From Gelidibacter sediminis (GTDB lineage Bacteria > Bacteroidota > Bacteroidia > Flavobacteriales > Flavobacteriaceae): 64,000 nucleotides of DNA. A program made the position numbers and the translations under genes. The notes below the pieces were generated by a model. The model did not search any database. It worked only from the letters and a program-made list of their open reading frames with translations, and had not been told where the DNA came from. Positions within the stretch are counted from its first letter, which is position 1, and each line of letters starts with the position of its first letter. This document shows, piece by piece, positions 17,265 through 25,793 of this stretch. The DNA is taken from the NCBI RefSeq assembly GCF_004364975.1, contig NZ_SOBW01000007.1, positions 1,302,001-1,366,000 on the forward strand. Reading direction: 5' to 3'.

Positions 17265-18047
17265 TTATTCTTCTTCGTCAGCGACTACCTTTTTAGCAGC
17301 GGCTTTCTTTTCTGTTTTCTCTACTTTATCTTCTTTGCCTTCTTTATCAGATTTGTCAGATTTACGCTCAGACAAACCATCAGCGATAGCTGAAGTGACG
17401 ATAGATAAAACTTTATCAATAGATTTTGAAGCATCATCATTTGCAGGAATCACGTAGTCTACTTGACGTGGATCAGAATTCGTATCCACCATTGCAAAGA
17501 TTGGAATGTTTAACTTCTGGGCTTCTCTAATAGCAATGTGTTCACGTTTAATGTCCACTACAAATAAAGCACCTGGCAAACGTGTCATGTCAGAAATAGA
17601 ACCTAAGTTTTTCTCCAACTTAGCTCTTAAACGGTCAACTTGTAAACGTTCTTTCTTAGACAGTGTTAAGAATGTACCATCTTTTTTCATTCTATCAATA
17701 GAGGCCATTTTCTTAACCGCTTTTCTGATAGTTACAAAGTTAGTCAACATTCCACCTGGCCATCTTTCAGTGATGTAAGGCATAGTTACAGCACCTGCTT
17801 TATCAGCAACGATGTCTTTAGCTTGTTTTTTTGTAGCTACAAATAAAATTTTCTTTCCTGAGGCTGCAATTTTCTTAAGGGCTTCTGAAGTTTCCTCAAT
17901 TTTAGCTGCAGTTTTGTAAAGGTTGATGATATGGATACCGTTACGTTCCATATAAATGTAAGGAGCCATGTTTGGATCCCATTTTCTTGTCAAGTGACCA
18001 AAGTGTACACCTGCTTCAAGTAATTCTTTTACTTCTACTTTTTCCAT
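17265..18047 (-). CDS. rpsB: 30S ribosomal protein S2
   Basis: 260 residues. It binds the 30S head/body junction. Conserved opening: KELLEAGVHFGHLTRKWDPN; later PYITERWPGGMLTNFVTI and ALFVVDIKREHIAIREA. The C-terminus has a long charged tail (about 215-260, rich in K, D, E and A) beyond the usual S2 core. The frame extends further upstream (to 18080), but the family N-terminus is MEKVEVKELLEAG, so I take the ATG at 18047. A 221-base leader with three hairpins separates it from rpsI. Confidence 0.97.
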   Translation of the reverse strand: MEKVEVKELLEAGVHFGHLTRKWDPNMAPYIYMERNGIHIINLYKTAAKIEETSEALKKIAASGKKILFVATKKQAKDIVADKAGAVTMPYITERWPGGMLTNFVTIRKAVKKMASIDRMKKDGTFLTLSKKERLQVDRLRAKLEKNLGSISDMTRLPGALFVVDIKREHIAIREAQKLNIPIFAMVDTNSDPRQVDYVIPANDDASKSIDKVLSIVTSAIADGLSERKSDKSDKEGKEDKVEKTEKKAAAKKVVADEEE

Positions 18048-18268
18048 TTTGTAATAGTTTACGTTCTGTTGAATTAGCAATGATAAAGTGGTTGCATTTT
18101 GCGCGCCTTTACCATTTAGATGCTAAACTAAACCCTCACACCGTAGTGTGATAGACAACATTAACTGGGTTAAATTTTTTGTTGGGTATGAACCAACGGA
18201 TTTTTAAAGGTTTAATACACAAATTGATTGGGCTGATCTTGATGAGACCCCCAATCAAGTTGAGGATA
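18048..18268 (-). promoter_or_regulatory. Structured leader of rpsB (candidate ribosomal-protein autoregulatory RNA)
   Basis: On the minus strand three hairpins lie between the rpsI stop and the rpsB ATG. They are TTGATTGGG/CCCAATCAA (18224-18258, 9-bp stem), GTTGG/CCAAC (18181-18197) and TCACAC-TACG-GTGTGA (18136-18151, a perfect stem with a UACG loop). None is followed by a T-run, so they do not look like terminators. S2 is known to autoregulate rpsB-tsf in E. coli through its leader. A similar role here is inference. Confidence 0.45.
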
Positions 18269-18655
18269 TTAACGCTTAGAGAATTGAAATTTCTTACGAG
18301 CTTTCTTCTGACCGAATTTCTTACGTTCAACCATTCTTGGGTCTCTAGTCAACAATCCTTCTGGTTTCAAAATGCCTCTGTTTTCTGCATCAACCTCACA
18401 CATTGCGCGAGATAATGCCAAACGGATTGCTTCTGCCTGACCAGTAATACCACCTCCATATACATTTACTGTAATATCAAAGTTGCCATCATTGTTAGTC
18501 ATGACTAAAGGTTGGTTTATTTTATACTGCAATGCTGCAGTAGGAAAATAGACCGCCATGTCTTTTTTATTAATTGTGATGTTCCCAGAACCTTGAGAAA
18601 CATACGCACGAGCAACAGCCGTCTTTCTACGGCCAATTTTGTGAATTACTTCCAT
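18269..18655 (-). CDS. rpsI: 30S ribosomal protein S9
   Basis: 128 residues. It opens [19 protein letters not shown]. It contains VNVYGGGITGQAEAIRLALS and the C-terminal LTRDPRMVERKKFGQKKARK, followed by a basic tail ending KR that reaches toward the P-site tRNA. Its ATG shares one base with the rplM stop (TAATG), indicating translational coupling. Length and arrangement are standard. Confidence 0.97.
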   Translation of the reverse strand: MEVIHKIGRRKTAVARAYVSQGSGNITINKKDMAVYFPTAALQYKINQPLVMTNNDGNFDITVNVYGGGITGQAEAIRLALSRAMCEVDAENRGILKPEGLLTRDPRMVERKKFGQKKARKKFQFSKR

Positions 18656-19110
18656 TACTTGAATTCGTTTAGATTAATTGTTTTTGGTTTTTGCGCAGCA
18701 TGTGTGTGCTCAGAACCAACAACAACGTTTAGGTTGCGGAATAAATCTGCACCTAATTTGTTTTTAGGGAGCATCCCTTTTACTGATTTTTCTACTACTC
18801 TAGCCGGATCTTTTCCGAATAGCTCCATAGCAGTTAAACTTTTTTGACCACCTGGATACCCTGTGTGACGAATGTAAGTTTTATCGTTCCACTTGTTTCC
18901 TGATAAGTTGATTTTTTCAGAGTTGATAACAATAACGTTATCTCCGCAATCAACGTGTGGTGTGAAGTTAGGTTTGTGTTTGCCTCTTAAAAGTTTTGCA
19001 ACTTTAGAAGCTAAACGACCTAGTGTTTGCCCTTCAGCGTCAACCAAAACCCACTGCTTATCTGCAGTAGCTTTGTTAGCTGAAATCGTTTTGTAGCTTA
19101 ATGTATTCAC
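18655..19110 (-). CDS. rplM: 50S ribosomal protein L13
   Basis: 151 residues. Family motifs are [20 protein letters not shown] (about 20-39), [20 protein letters not shown] (43-62) and the signature region [12 protein letters not shown]-like ([19 protein letters not shown]). First gene of the rplM-rpsI-rpsB-tsf unit, with a strong consensus promoter about 70 bases upstream. Confidence 0.97.
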   Translation of the reverse strand: MNTLSYKTISANKATADKQWVLVDAEGQTLGRLASKVAKLLRGKHKPNFTPHVDCGDNVIVINSEKINLSGNKWNDKTYIRHTGYPGGQKSLTAMELFGKDPARVVEKSVKGMLPKNKLGADLFRNLNVVVGSEHTHAAQKPKTINLNEFK

Positions 19111-19179
19111 ACTAATTAATTTTTATAAGTCACGCCATAAGCGCAACAGGTTAAACATTCCTCTCTTAAAAAGAGTTTG

Positions 19180-19209
19180 CAAATTTACGATAATCTATGT
19201 GATTACCAA
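19180..19209 (-). promoter_or_regulatory. Promoter of rplM operon
   Basis: On the minus strand TTG (19209-19207), a 19-base spacer and TAAATTTG (19187-19180) match the flavobacterial consensus perfectly. Confidence 0.8.
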
Positions 19210-19643
19210 ATACTATACGCCGAATTTTGTTGATAAAATTTGACGTGTTTGGCTTTGCCTTATTCGTGGGGTGTTTTTTAAGCTATTTTAAAATAAAGAA
19301 AGCGATTTAAATGCACCTAATGATTTATAAATGATTGGATTACTTTAGATGTGAATGAGAAGAATTTCAGGAAGCGTTGCATGGGGTACTCTCCACATAA
19401 AAGTTGTTTTTTTAATTGACTTATTAACATCTCAATCCTGTCAAAAAAGTGATGTTGTCAGACTAAAACTTATAGGGATGACAACCATTCATATTAATCA
19501 GAAACCTTTCCGCGCACTTTTTTTTAAAATTAAAATAGAGACTTGATAAATCAGAATAGCTACAATTGACTTCTTCACACAAAACACTTCCTAAAAAAAA
19601 TCTTCAAGCCTCTCCTTTGTAATTTATCAAGCCAAAAGTTCGA
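19210..19643. other. Intergenic stretch with a 10-bp inverted repeat, no gene recognised
   Basis: AT-rich. CTTGATAAAT (19542-19551) and ATTTATCAAG (19622-19631) are perfect complements 70 bases apart. They lie just downstream of the MFS gene end and may bound a small element or be chance. A 63-codon frame at 19355-19546 has no coding character. Confidence 0.4.
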
Positions 19644-20852
19644 TTAGGTAGTGCTCACCCGCTCTAGGGTCTTAATCTTTCGGGTGCCCCAATAGAGTAT
19701 GATTACAGAAGCACTAGCGCATAAAAACATAATTCCTGTCATGGGTAACGGTGTTTCGTTACTAAGCGTAGAGACCAGCGCCGTAATTATCGCACCTATT
19801 CCTAATTGTAGCGCGCCCATTAGCGCAGAAGCCGTGCCTGCACTCTTTTCAAAGGGCGCCAGCGACAGGGCTGAAGTATTTGGGAAGGCAAAACCTTGGG
19901 TACTCAAAAAGAGAAACACCAAAACGATCATGGAATACATTTCAATAAGCTGAAATATAGTGCCGAAAAATAACAGTGCCCCCGCCACGACTTGGCATAA
20001 CAGGGTGACTTTTACAATTTGTTGACTTGTGTATTTTTTTAGCATATACGTGTTAACCTGACTGGCGGTTACCAAACCCATGGCAATAATCCCGAAAATC
20101 CATCCGTATTGTTTTTCGGAAACTCCGTAAAGTTCCATAAATACGTGAGGCGAACCCGCGATATAGGCATAGAGACCACTGGCGGCAAAAGATCCCGTGA
20201 GCGTGTAGGTATAAAATTGAGGTGTTTTAAATACGTTCCAAAACTTGGTTATGATCGGTTTTGGTTTTAAAGACATCGTTGTATCAGGTGGAGCTCCTAA
20301 AGGAAGCCAGAAATAAACGAGAAGAATATTAAGTGCCACGAGCACCGCCAAAATTATAAAAATGGAAGGCCAGCCCCAACGGGCTGTAGCGAAACCACCC
20401 AAAGTAGGGGCAATAATTGGCGAAACAGCAATCACCAACATTAGCAGACTGAATATTTTTGCGGTTTCAGTTACCGGAAAGAGGTCGCGGACCAAAGCTC
20501 GGGCAGCCACCATCCCGGCGCATCCCCCCAAGGCTTGTATAAATCGGGCGAGAATCAGGGAATCTACTGAAGTCACATAAACAATATAAACTGATGCAAG
20601 AAAATAAATAAACAACCCAACCAAGAGCGGTGTTCGTCTCCCAAATCGATCCAGCAAGGGTCCATAGATCATCTGTCCAAGGCTCACCCCAACAAAATAA
20701 CTGGATAAAGAAAGTGCCACGCGTCCTGTAGTGGAGTTTAAATCGCGCGCTATCTCGGGGAATCCTGGTAAGTAGAGGTCAATCGAAAATGGTCCAAGGG
20801 CAGAGAGCAGTCCTAAAATGAGAATGATCAGATTTCGTTTTTTCTTTTGCAT
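19644..20852 (-). CDS. Bcr/CflA-type MFS drug exporter
   Basis: 402 residues with 12 hydrophobic segments. The opening LLSALGPFSIDLYLPGFPEI matches the Bcr/CflA subfamily. The MFS loop 2-3 motif reads GPLLDRFGRRTPLLVGLFIY (about 60-80). Loop motifs RFIQALGGCAGMVAARALVR and SPIIAPTLGGFATARWGWP follow as in this family. Proton-driven export of drugs or sulfonamide/bicyclomycin-like compounds is known for relatives; the actual substrate here is unknown. The frame runs up to a TTG at 20873, but the -7 box overlaps that codon. The ATG at 20852 (MQKKKRNLI) is therefore the start. Confidence 0.92.
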   Translation of the reverse strand: MQKKKRNLIILILGLLSALGPFSIDLYLPGFPEIARDLNSTTGRVALSLSSYFVGVSLGQMIYGPLLDRFGRRTPLLVGLFIYFLASVYIVYVTSVDSLILARFIQALGGCAGMVAARALVRDLFPVTETAKIFSLLMLVIAVSPIIAPTLGGFATARWGWPSIFIILAVLVALNILLVYFWLPLGAPPDTTMSLKPKPIITKFWNVFKTPQFYTYTLTGSFAASGLYAYIAGSPHVFMELYGVSEKQYGWIFGIIAMGLVTASQVNTYMLKKYTSQQIVKVTLLCQVVAGALLFFGTIFQLIEMYSMIVLVFLFLSTQGFAFPNTSALSLAPFEKSAGTASALMGALQLGIGAIITALVSTLSNETPLPMTGIMFLCASASVIILYWGTRKIKTLERVSTT

Positions 20853-20870
20853 TTTGGTAATAACAGTTTG

Positions 20871-20878
20871 CAAAATTA
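20871..20878 (-). promoter_or_regulatory. -7 box of the MFS gene
   Basis: TAATTTTG on the minus strand, 18 bases upstream of the ATG at 20852. It rules out the TTG at 20873 as a start codon. Confidence 0.55.
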
Positions 20879-21178
20879 CGAAAGACGGAGTTGTAATAGG
20901 CCTGTATGAATAGATGATTTAGCTTAATCCATATGATCTACGGAAAACAGTTCAGAACATAGATGATACCTAATTTTGATAGGGCTAGTACACAGTACAT
21001 AAAAAGAGAATCGCAAAGGTCAGAATGTGAGCGCTTTCAGTGCAGCTTAGTGATGCGGTATCAACAATTCCAGATTTATAAAAGTGCAAAAGGATTGGTG
21101 ATTGCTAATGGGGGTTTGGCATCAAAACAAATAAGTGAAGTGGTTTTTACAGTATCTTTCTATAAAGTTATACATCTC

Positions 21179-21427
21179 ATGAATACATTTACAACTTTTC
21201 AGAGAGAATATCTAAGACCGTCAAGAACCATAGAAACAATTCTTGTGTCGAAAGAAAATTTAAGTCAAGTGTACTTTATTTATAATTATGAAGGGAACTC
21301 TTTTAGAGTTTTTAAAAATCATTTGGATTTGATACTATTCTTTCAGGATAAGACGGAAGGTGATTTTGAGTTTGGGACGGAAGAGGCGTTGGATTGGTTT
21401 TTGGCTAAGGTGTACATTGCAGAATAA
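21179..21427 (+). CDS. Small protein of unknown function
   Basis: 82 residues, starting MNTFTTFQREYLRPSRTIET. No signal peptide or membrane segment. Mixed alpha/beta pattern with an acidic, aromatic-rich C-terminal half (FQDKTEGDFEFGTEEALDWF). The frame remains open upstream to 20963, but those codons give an unlike, basic sequence, so I prefer the internal ATG. It lies between the MFS gene and the restriction island. Not recognised; it may be a lineage-specific cytoplasmic protein. Confidence 0.5.
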   Translation: MNTFTTFQREYLRPSRTIETILVSKENLSQVYFIYNYEGNSFRVFKNHLDLILFFQDKTEGDFEFGTEEALDWFLAKVYIAE

Positions 21428-21685
21428 CGGTATTTCTTTTACCAGGTCTTATTTGTCTTTTGAGCATTACCACTCCCGAGAAATATTATGAAGTATCAGA
21501 TTTCTTTTTAAAATATACAATGTTTTAAGGATTACTTGCGCATTCCCCTTCGTGTAGGGCTTTCCGTTGCAATTTTTTTGTGCGGTTTCTGAGTGATGTC
21601 GTGAAGGGTATTGTATCGAAGGACGCTTATAAAGGATTTTCACTTCAATCTCTAAAGCAAAAGAAATACTCGATAAATGATACAC
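21428..21685. other. Intergenic stretch, probable non-coding repeat-derived sequence
   Basis: The minus-strand frame here (79 codons) reads as low-quality sequence (for example HHSETAQKNCNGKPYTKGNA) without family resemblance. The DNA AATTGCAACGGAAAGCCC (minus strand) resembles short sequences that recur at gene ends in flavobacterial genomes; this is from memory, not shown here. Confidence 0.35.
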
Positions 21686-21711
21686 ATTGTAGGTTGACTG
21701 CAGCATACAAT
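21686..21711 (+). promoter_or_regulatory. Inverted repeat, candidate operator of the XRE regulator
   Basis: ATTGTA (21686-21691) and TACAAT (21706-21711) are perfect complements separated by 14 bases, centred about 30 bases before the regulator's ATG. An imperfect -7 box, TAGTTTCG, follows at 21717-21724. The position suits autorepression by the HTH protein. Confidence 0.4.
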
Positions 21712-21728
21712 TAGTATAGTTTCGATCT

Positions 21729-21992
21729 ATGATAAATAACTTTCTTTTAAAAGAATTTGGTGATAGAATTCGATACTTAAGAACTCAAGAAAATTTGAGT
21801 CAAGAACAACTATCATATAAAACAGGATTTCACAGAACTTATATAGGAATGATAGAAAGAGGTGAACGAAATATTTCACTTACTAATATGGCGATTTTTG
21901 CGAAAGTATTCAAATTAACTGTTGATGAACTCTTGAGGTTTGATAACGCAAAAGAATTACTCAAAAAGTATAAACTAAAAACTGAAGATTAA
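21729..21992 (+). CDS. XRE-family helix-turn-helix regulator of the McrBC island
   Basis: 87 residues, almost all one HTH_3 domain. RIRYLRTQENLSQEQLSYKT (about 13-32) and HRTYIGMIERGERNISLTNM (36-55) contain the recognition helix (TYIGMIERG). The ending KVFKLTVDELLRF is typical of small phage/R-M regulators. Size and placement directly before a restriction pair resemble the controller (C) proteins of restriction systems. It ends 45 bases before mcrB on the same strand. Probable role: timing or limiting expression of the nuclease module by binding the inverted repeat upstream. The function as controller is inferred. Confidence 0.88.
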   Translation: MINNFLLKEFGDRIRYLRTQENLSQEQLSYKTGFHRTYIGMIERGERNISLTNMAIFAKVFKLTVDELLRFDNAKELLKKYKLKTED

Positions 21993-22037
21993 ATCTTTCG
22001 TTATTGGGCATTATAAAACGACACTCAAAAAGAAAAT

Positions 22038-23474
22038 ATGAGCATTGAAAATATTAGAAAATTTATAGAAGAAAAAGCGGAACAATTCGGTGCTAAGGTT
22101 GACAACGAATTCAATAAACCGTATGTTGAAAGAAATAACACAGGACAAGAAGCTCTCAAAGATAATGGTGCATATTTTGGCTTTATTCATCCAGAAGAAG
22201 AAGCATCTGGACCATTTCACGACTTTTCCTTAACAATATTTCCAAATGATCAGGATAAACCTTGGCTAGTTTGCCTTGGAATTGGTTCCAGCGGATTTAA
22301 AAATGACTATGCGCTAGCAACATATCCAGGACTACGGCGATTGTTTTCAAACCTAACAAACGAAAAAGGCTTTTGTAAGTCTGATTTTTCTGATATAGAA
22401 ACTAGTTTGCCAAAAGCAATTACCGGAGCAACAGACTTGCAGCACATTAAAAACACGATTAAAACTTACACCAAAGTTTTACCTACTTGCCAAATCGTTG
22501 ATGACCCAGAAAGTGAAAAAGGAAAACAAATTATTGGTGCCTTTGTTGCAGGTTATGCAAAGCTACGAGAATGGGCAACTAATAAAGACCATCGAAAAGC
22601 AATTTCTGAAGCTTTAGAGCCTTTTCTTAAGAAAGAAGCTAATGATGAAATAGAAGAAGTAAAGAGCCTGTTAAAAGAGCGAAAATATATTGTCCTTCAA
22701 GGGCCTCCCGGAACTGGAAAGACAAGATCAGCAAAAAGTGTTGCAGACGAAATTGGTGCAAAGATATTTTTTACTCAGTTTCACGCAGAGACTAGTTTTT
22801 CCGATTTCATTTTCGGAATTAGACCTGACACTGCAAACGAAGAACTTCGATATAAGGAATATTTGGGAAGCTTTGCGGAAGCCTTAAAGTATGCTGTTGA
22901 GAATAGTAAAGAAGATGTAATTTTAATAATTGACGAAATAAATAGAGCCAACCTCTCCAATGTTTTAGGTCCAATTTTTTACTTATTCGAGCACAAAATG
23001 GAAGTCTCAAATGTTGAAATTGAAATTTCTCCTAATTTCAAGGTAAATAAACTGCCTAACAATTTCTTTGTAATTGCAACTATGAACACAGCCGATAGAA
23101 GTTTGGCTGTTGTAGATTTTGCACTAAGAAGACGTTTTGCTTGGTATAGTATGACTCCAAAAATTATTAATGGCTTAAGCAAAAGGCTAGAGAATGTCTA
23201 CGTGAATGTAGTAACTGAGGAAGAGTTTTTCTTTAAAGAAGACTTTGCTGTAATCGAGGGGATTTTTAATTGGTATGCGTCGAGTACTGAATTAGACCTT
23301 CAGCCAGGTGAAGGATATTTCATTGCTAAAAATGAATTGGAAATGCTCAATAGAATCCGTTACGAAATATTCCCTTTGATTAAAGAATATTTACAAGAAG
23401 GGCTTTTACGGAATGCTAAAGAAGAGTTTAACAACTATTTCTCGACAAGAATAAATCTATCTCTTTTCGAATGA
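22038..23474 (+). CDS. mcrB: McrB-like AAA+ GTPase/ATPase of a type IV restriction system
   Basis: 478 residues. The N-terminal ~190 residues form a separate domain (MrcB_N/DUF3578-like, with FGFIHPEEEASGPFHDFSLT), probably the sensor of modified DNA. The motor domain has Walker A GPPGTGKT (about 222-229), Walker B VILIIDEINRANL (about 294-306) and the McrB-specific sensor motif ATMNTADRS (about 348-356), followed by the arginine finger region FALRRRFAW. McrB rings use nucleotide to translocate on DNA and activate the nuclease McrC. The stop overlaps the mcrC start by four bases (ATGA), the normal coupling. Which DNA modification it recognises cannot be told. Confidence 0.93.
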   Translation: MSIENIRKFIEEKAEQFGAKVDNEFNKPYVERNNTGQEALKDNGAYFGFIHPEEEASGPFHDFSLTIFPNDQDKPWLVCLGIGSSGFKNDYALATYPGLRRLFSNLTNEKGFCKSDFSDIETSLPKAITGATDLQHIKNTIKTYTKVLPTCQIVDDPESEKGKQIIGAFVAGYAKLREWATNKDHRKAISEALEPFLKKEANDEIEEVKSLLKERKYIVLQGPPGTGKTRSAKSVADEIGAKIFFTQFHAETSFSDFIFGIRPDTANEELRYKEYLGSFAEALKYAVENSKEDVILIIDEINRANLSNVLGPIFYLFEHKMEVSNVEIEISPNFKVNKLPNNFFVIATMNTADRSLAVVDFALRRRFAWYSMTPKIINGLSKRLENVYVNVVTEEEFFFKEDFAVIEGIFNWYASSTELDLQPGEGYFIAKNELEMLNRIRYEIFPLIKEYLQEGLLRNAKEEFNNYFSTRINLSLFE

Positions 23475-24844
23475 CAAAATCATTAGATGTGTTTTGTGAA
23501 ATACCGTGCTTAACTGAACGATCAAGACAGTTGGACGGAATTGTGTTACAAAAAAAATGGTTCAAATCGGCAGACAAGAGAGTTATTGGGCAATATCTGC
23601 AAAAATTTATTGATTACAATTCAGAGCAATTTAAATTCTTGGGAGTTCGGCCTTATATAATTGGCTCAGACCAAAGTACTGCATTAACATTTCATTCATC
23701 AGGCTTTATTGGCTCAATTCCACTTAGAGCCTCTGATACCGGAAAGCAAATCGGTGATTTTGTAGTAATGCCCAGATTTACAGGGCGTGATAGATTTGAG
23801 GACTATATCGAAATTTTAAACCTACTCGGAACAGAAATCAGCCCTGAGGTTATAGATAGTTTACCACTAGCGTCAGGGAAAAACTTTAGACCGCCATTAT
23901 ATTTAGAAGCTGTGAAATTCATTGCCTCTCTTGAAAAACTGACGATGAGACATTGGCGTAAGTTTGACAACGTTGAAAAAACTTCTAATCAACCTACTGG
24001 ACAAATAAACTGGACTAAATACATTAATTCGGAATACAAAGTTGAAAACCGTTTAAAGTTTCCTGCTAGAACCAATGTATTGAGCGAGTTTCATAGCGAA
24101 TATTCTGAAATTAGAAACGTGTTTGATATTTGTAAAAATGAACTCCTCTCAGCTAATACACCACAAAGAATAAAAAACACATTACGAAATAAGTTGAACT
24201 TTCTTGAAGAGCGGTTGTATAATCATAAGCCAAAAGCAACCAATGAAATGGTCATTCGGTTTTCAGACAGCCCAACAGTAAAAGCTTGTAAAGAACAAGC
24301 AAATAAAATTCTCAACTTTAATCTTGTTGACAGTACGGCTTGGCGTGTTGACTTTTCAGATGTATTCGAAAAATTTATTCAACATATATTTAAAGAAACA
24401 GCAAAGGAAACAGGTGGGCAACTTTATTCGAATTTTAAATTCCGCAGTAAGACTTCAAAGCATTACTCTTGGGAACTAAAACATATTGAACCTGACGCTA
24501 TTTTTCAGAAAGAAAATTTAATGGTCTTTATTGACGCAAAGTACAAATCAAATCTTTATAATAAATTTGACCAAAGTGAAGTGCTTAAAGAATATCATAG
24601 GCACGACTTACACCAGATAATGGCGTATTCCTCATTTAGTAAATCGGATTTCAAATATGGCTTTCTTTGTTACCCATCAGACCAAATAGAAATTAAAAGT
24701 ATTGAATATAAAAACGGGATAAACAAAGTGACAAATACGATTTTGATTTTGGGCGTACCCTTGAAAAAGGACGCTATAACGGAAACTAAACGACTTTTGA
24801 CGAATGAACTTAACGAAATTGAGAGAAGAATTTCCGCCAAATAA
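23471..24844 (+). CDS. mcrC: McrC-like PD-(D/E)XK nuclease of a type IV restriction system
   Basis: 457 residues. The N-terminal half (about 1-280) is the McrB-stimulating part. The C-terminal nuclease core shows HIEPDAIFQ (about 338-346) and LMVFIDAKYKSNL (about 351-363), the PD...DxK active site, followed by DLHQIMAYSSF (about 378-388) with the conserved Gln-Tyr helix. All catalytic positions appear intact. McrC is the endonuclease of the GTP-dependent McrBC complex that cuts DNA bearing modified bases. Codon use is AT-rich compared with the neighbouring ribosomal and polA genes, consistent with an acquired island. Confidence 0.92.
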   Translation: MTKSLDVFCEIPCLTERSRQLDGIVLQKKWFKSADKRVIGQYLQKFIDYNSEQFKFLGVRPYIIGSDQSTALTFHSSGFIGSIPLRASDTGKQIGDFVVMPRFTGRDRFEDYIEILNLLGTEISPEVIDSLPLASGKNFRPPLYLEAVKFIASLEKLTMRHWRKFDNVEKTSNQPTGQINWTKYINSEYKVENRLKFPARTNVLSEFHSEYSEIRNVFDICKNELLSANTPQRIKNTLRNKLNFLEERLYNHKPKATNEMVIRFSDSPTVKACKEQANKILNFNLVDSTAWRVDFSDVFEKFIQHIFKETAKETGGQLYSNFKFRSKTSKHYSWELKHIEPDAIFQKENLMVFIDAKYKSNLYNKFDQSEVLKEYHRHDLHQIMAYSSFSKSDFKYGFLCYPSDQIEIKSIEYKNGINKVTNTILILGVPLKKDAITETKRLLTNELNEIERRISAK

Positions 24845-25297
24845 CGCTTGGTATAATTAATTGCCTGAAAATGGTGTAATGGGGAATTGAAGCCTTGGTA
24901 ATATATAGATGTAGTTTGACAGGAGATTATTTCGGAATTACCATCTAATTATAGCTGCAATCGATAGATTGTATTTAGCGTTATTTTAATAAACTGAATT
25001 TGAAAAATATTTCATTCAAAAAAACTTGACAAAATACTTTTGATTAAATAAAACCCTCGAAAAGTATTTAATTTAAAATTCGAAATGTTTTTTTCTAGCA
25101 ATTGAACATGGGTATGATTCTGGAAAATTTCTTGGTGATAGATTAATTAATGACTCATGTTTAATTTTCTAAATATGACACAGTACATTGAAGAAATTTT
25201 CATTTGTGACATTATTCAAAAAAGAATTTATCCTTATCAAGCTCTTTTATTTTATTAGATACTAGTTGCGTTACTAGCTCCTCATAGATGCCTTGAT
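24845..25297. other. AT-rich intergenic stretch after the McrBC island
   Basis: No gene recognised. A small inverted repeat, ACTAGT-TGCGTT-ACTAG, lies at about 25261-25278. Very low G+C and lack of frames suggest decayed or junction sequence at the island's right side. Confidence 0.4.
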
Positions 25298-25684
25298 TCA
25301 TAGTTCAGTAAATTCTTGTAAAATAGGTAAATCAGCCTCCGCCCAATCCAAATTACACAACTCTTCTTTTTCTACTAAAACATAATCAGCATGTTCCTTC
25401 AATTTTAAATCCCCAGACACATAATCAACCACAAAAGGAATCAATTCTATTTTAAAATCAGGATAGGTATGAATAACTGGCGTTAGGCGTTCTTTTGCCT
25501 CAATGTGTATGTTTAATTCTTCAAGGACTTCGCGTGTTACACAATCCACTTCACTTTCACCTGGTTCAATCTTGCCACCAGCAAATTCCCATTTTAAAGG
25601 AAGTTTCATGTGTTCACTTCTTTGAACCGCAAGGATTTTATCGCCAAATTGAATGAGTGCACAAGTCACCTGAATAGTTTTCAA
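25298..25684 (-). CDS. NUDIX hydrolase, MutT-like ((deoxy)nucleoside triphosphate pyrophosphohydrolase)
   Basis: 128 residues, the size of MutT. The Nudix box is complete: GGKIEPGESEVDC followed by VTREVLEELNI (about 36-59), with the REVLEEL metal-binding helix. The opening VTCALIQFGDKILAVQRSEH matches the MutT/CTP-pyrophosphohydrolase group that sanitises nucleotide pools (for example 8-oxo-dGTP). The exact substrate cannot be read from sequence. It lies downstream of polA on the same strand, about 110 bases away with a palindrome between, which fits a DNA-maintenance neighbourhood without proving co-transcription. Confidence 0.9.
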   Translation of the reverse strand: MKTIQVTCALIQFGDKILAVQRSEHMKLPLKWEFAGGKIEPGESEVDCVTREVLEELNIHIEAKERLTPVIHTYPDFKIELIPFVVDYVSGDLKLKEHADYVLVEKEELCNLDWAEADLPILQEFTEL

Positions 25685-25746
25685 TACACTGTTTAATTTA
25701 AAAATTACGCCATGTCTAATCTTAAAGAATCAAGTCTCTATGCTTT

Positions 25747-25762
25747 CCCGATAACTATCGGG
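25747..25762. repeat. Palindrome CCCGATA-AC-TATCGGG between polA and the NUDIX gene
   Basis: A perfect 7-bp stem with a 2-base loop and no adjoining T-run, so it is not a standard terminator. A related core (CCCGATA...TGTCGGG) is in the tRNA-Gln terminator at 40122-40155. It may be a copy of a dispersed flavobacterial palindrome. Confidence 0.55.
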
Positions 25763-25793
25763 ACTAAATGCGCAGCGGTCTTAATGCTAACTC

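Noticed and set aside
20963-21178. N-terminal extension of the small protein at 21179
   Set aside because: Composition differs from the rest and a good internal ATG exists; more likely untranslated sequence that happens to stay open.
21467-21706. Leftward 79-codon gene upstream of the XRE regulator
   Set aside because: No signal, domain or codon bias; overlaps the candidate operator; looks like non-coding repeat-derived sequence.
21179-24844. Prophage remnant
   Set aside because: Only an XRE regulator is phage-like; no structural, integrase or lysis genes are present, and the neighbours are McrBC.
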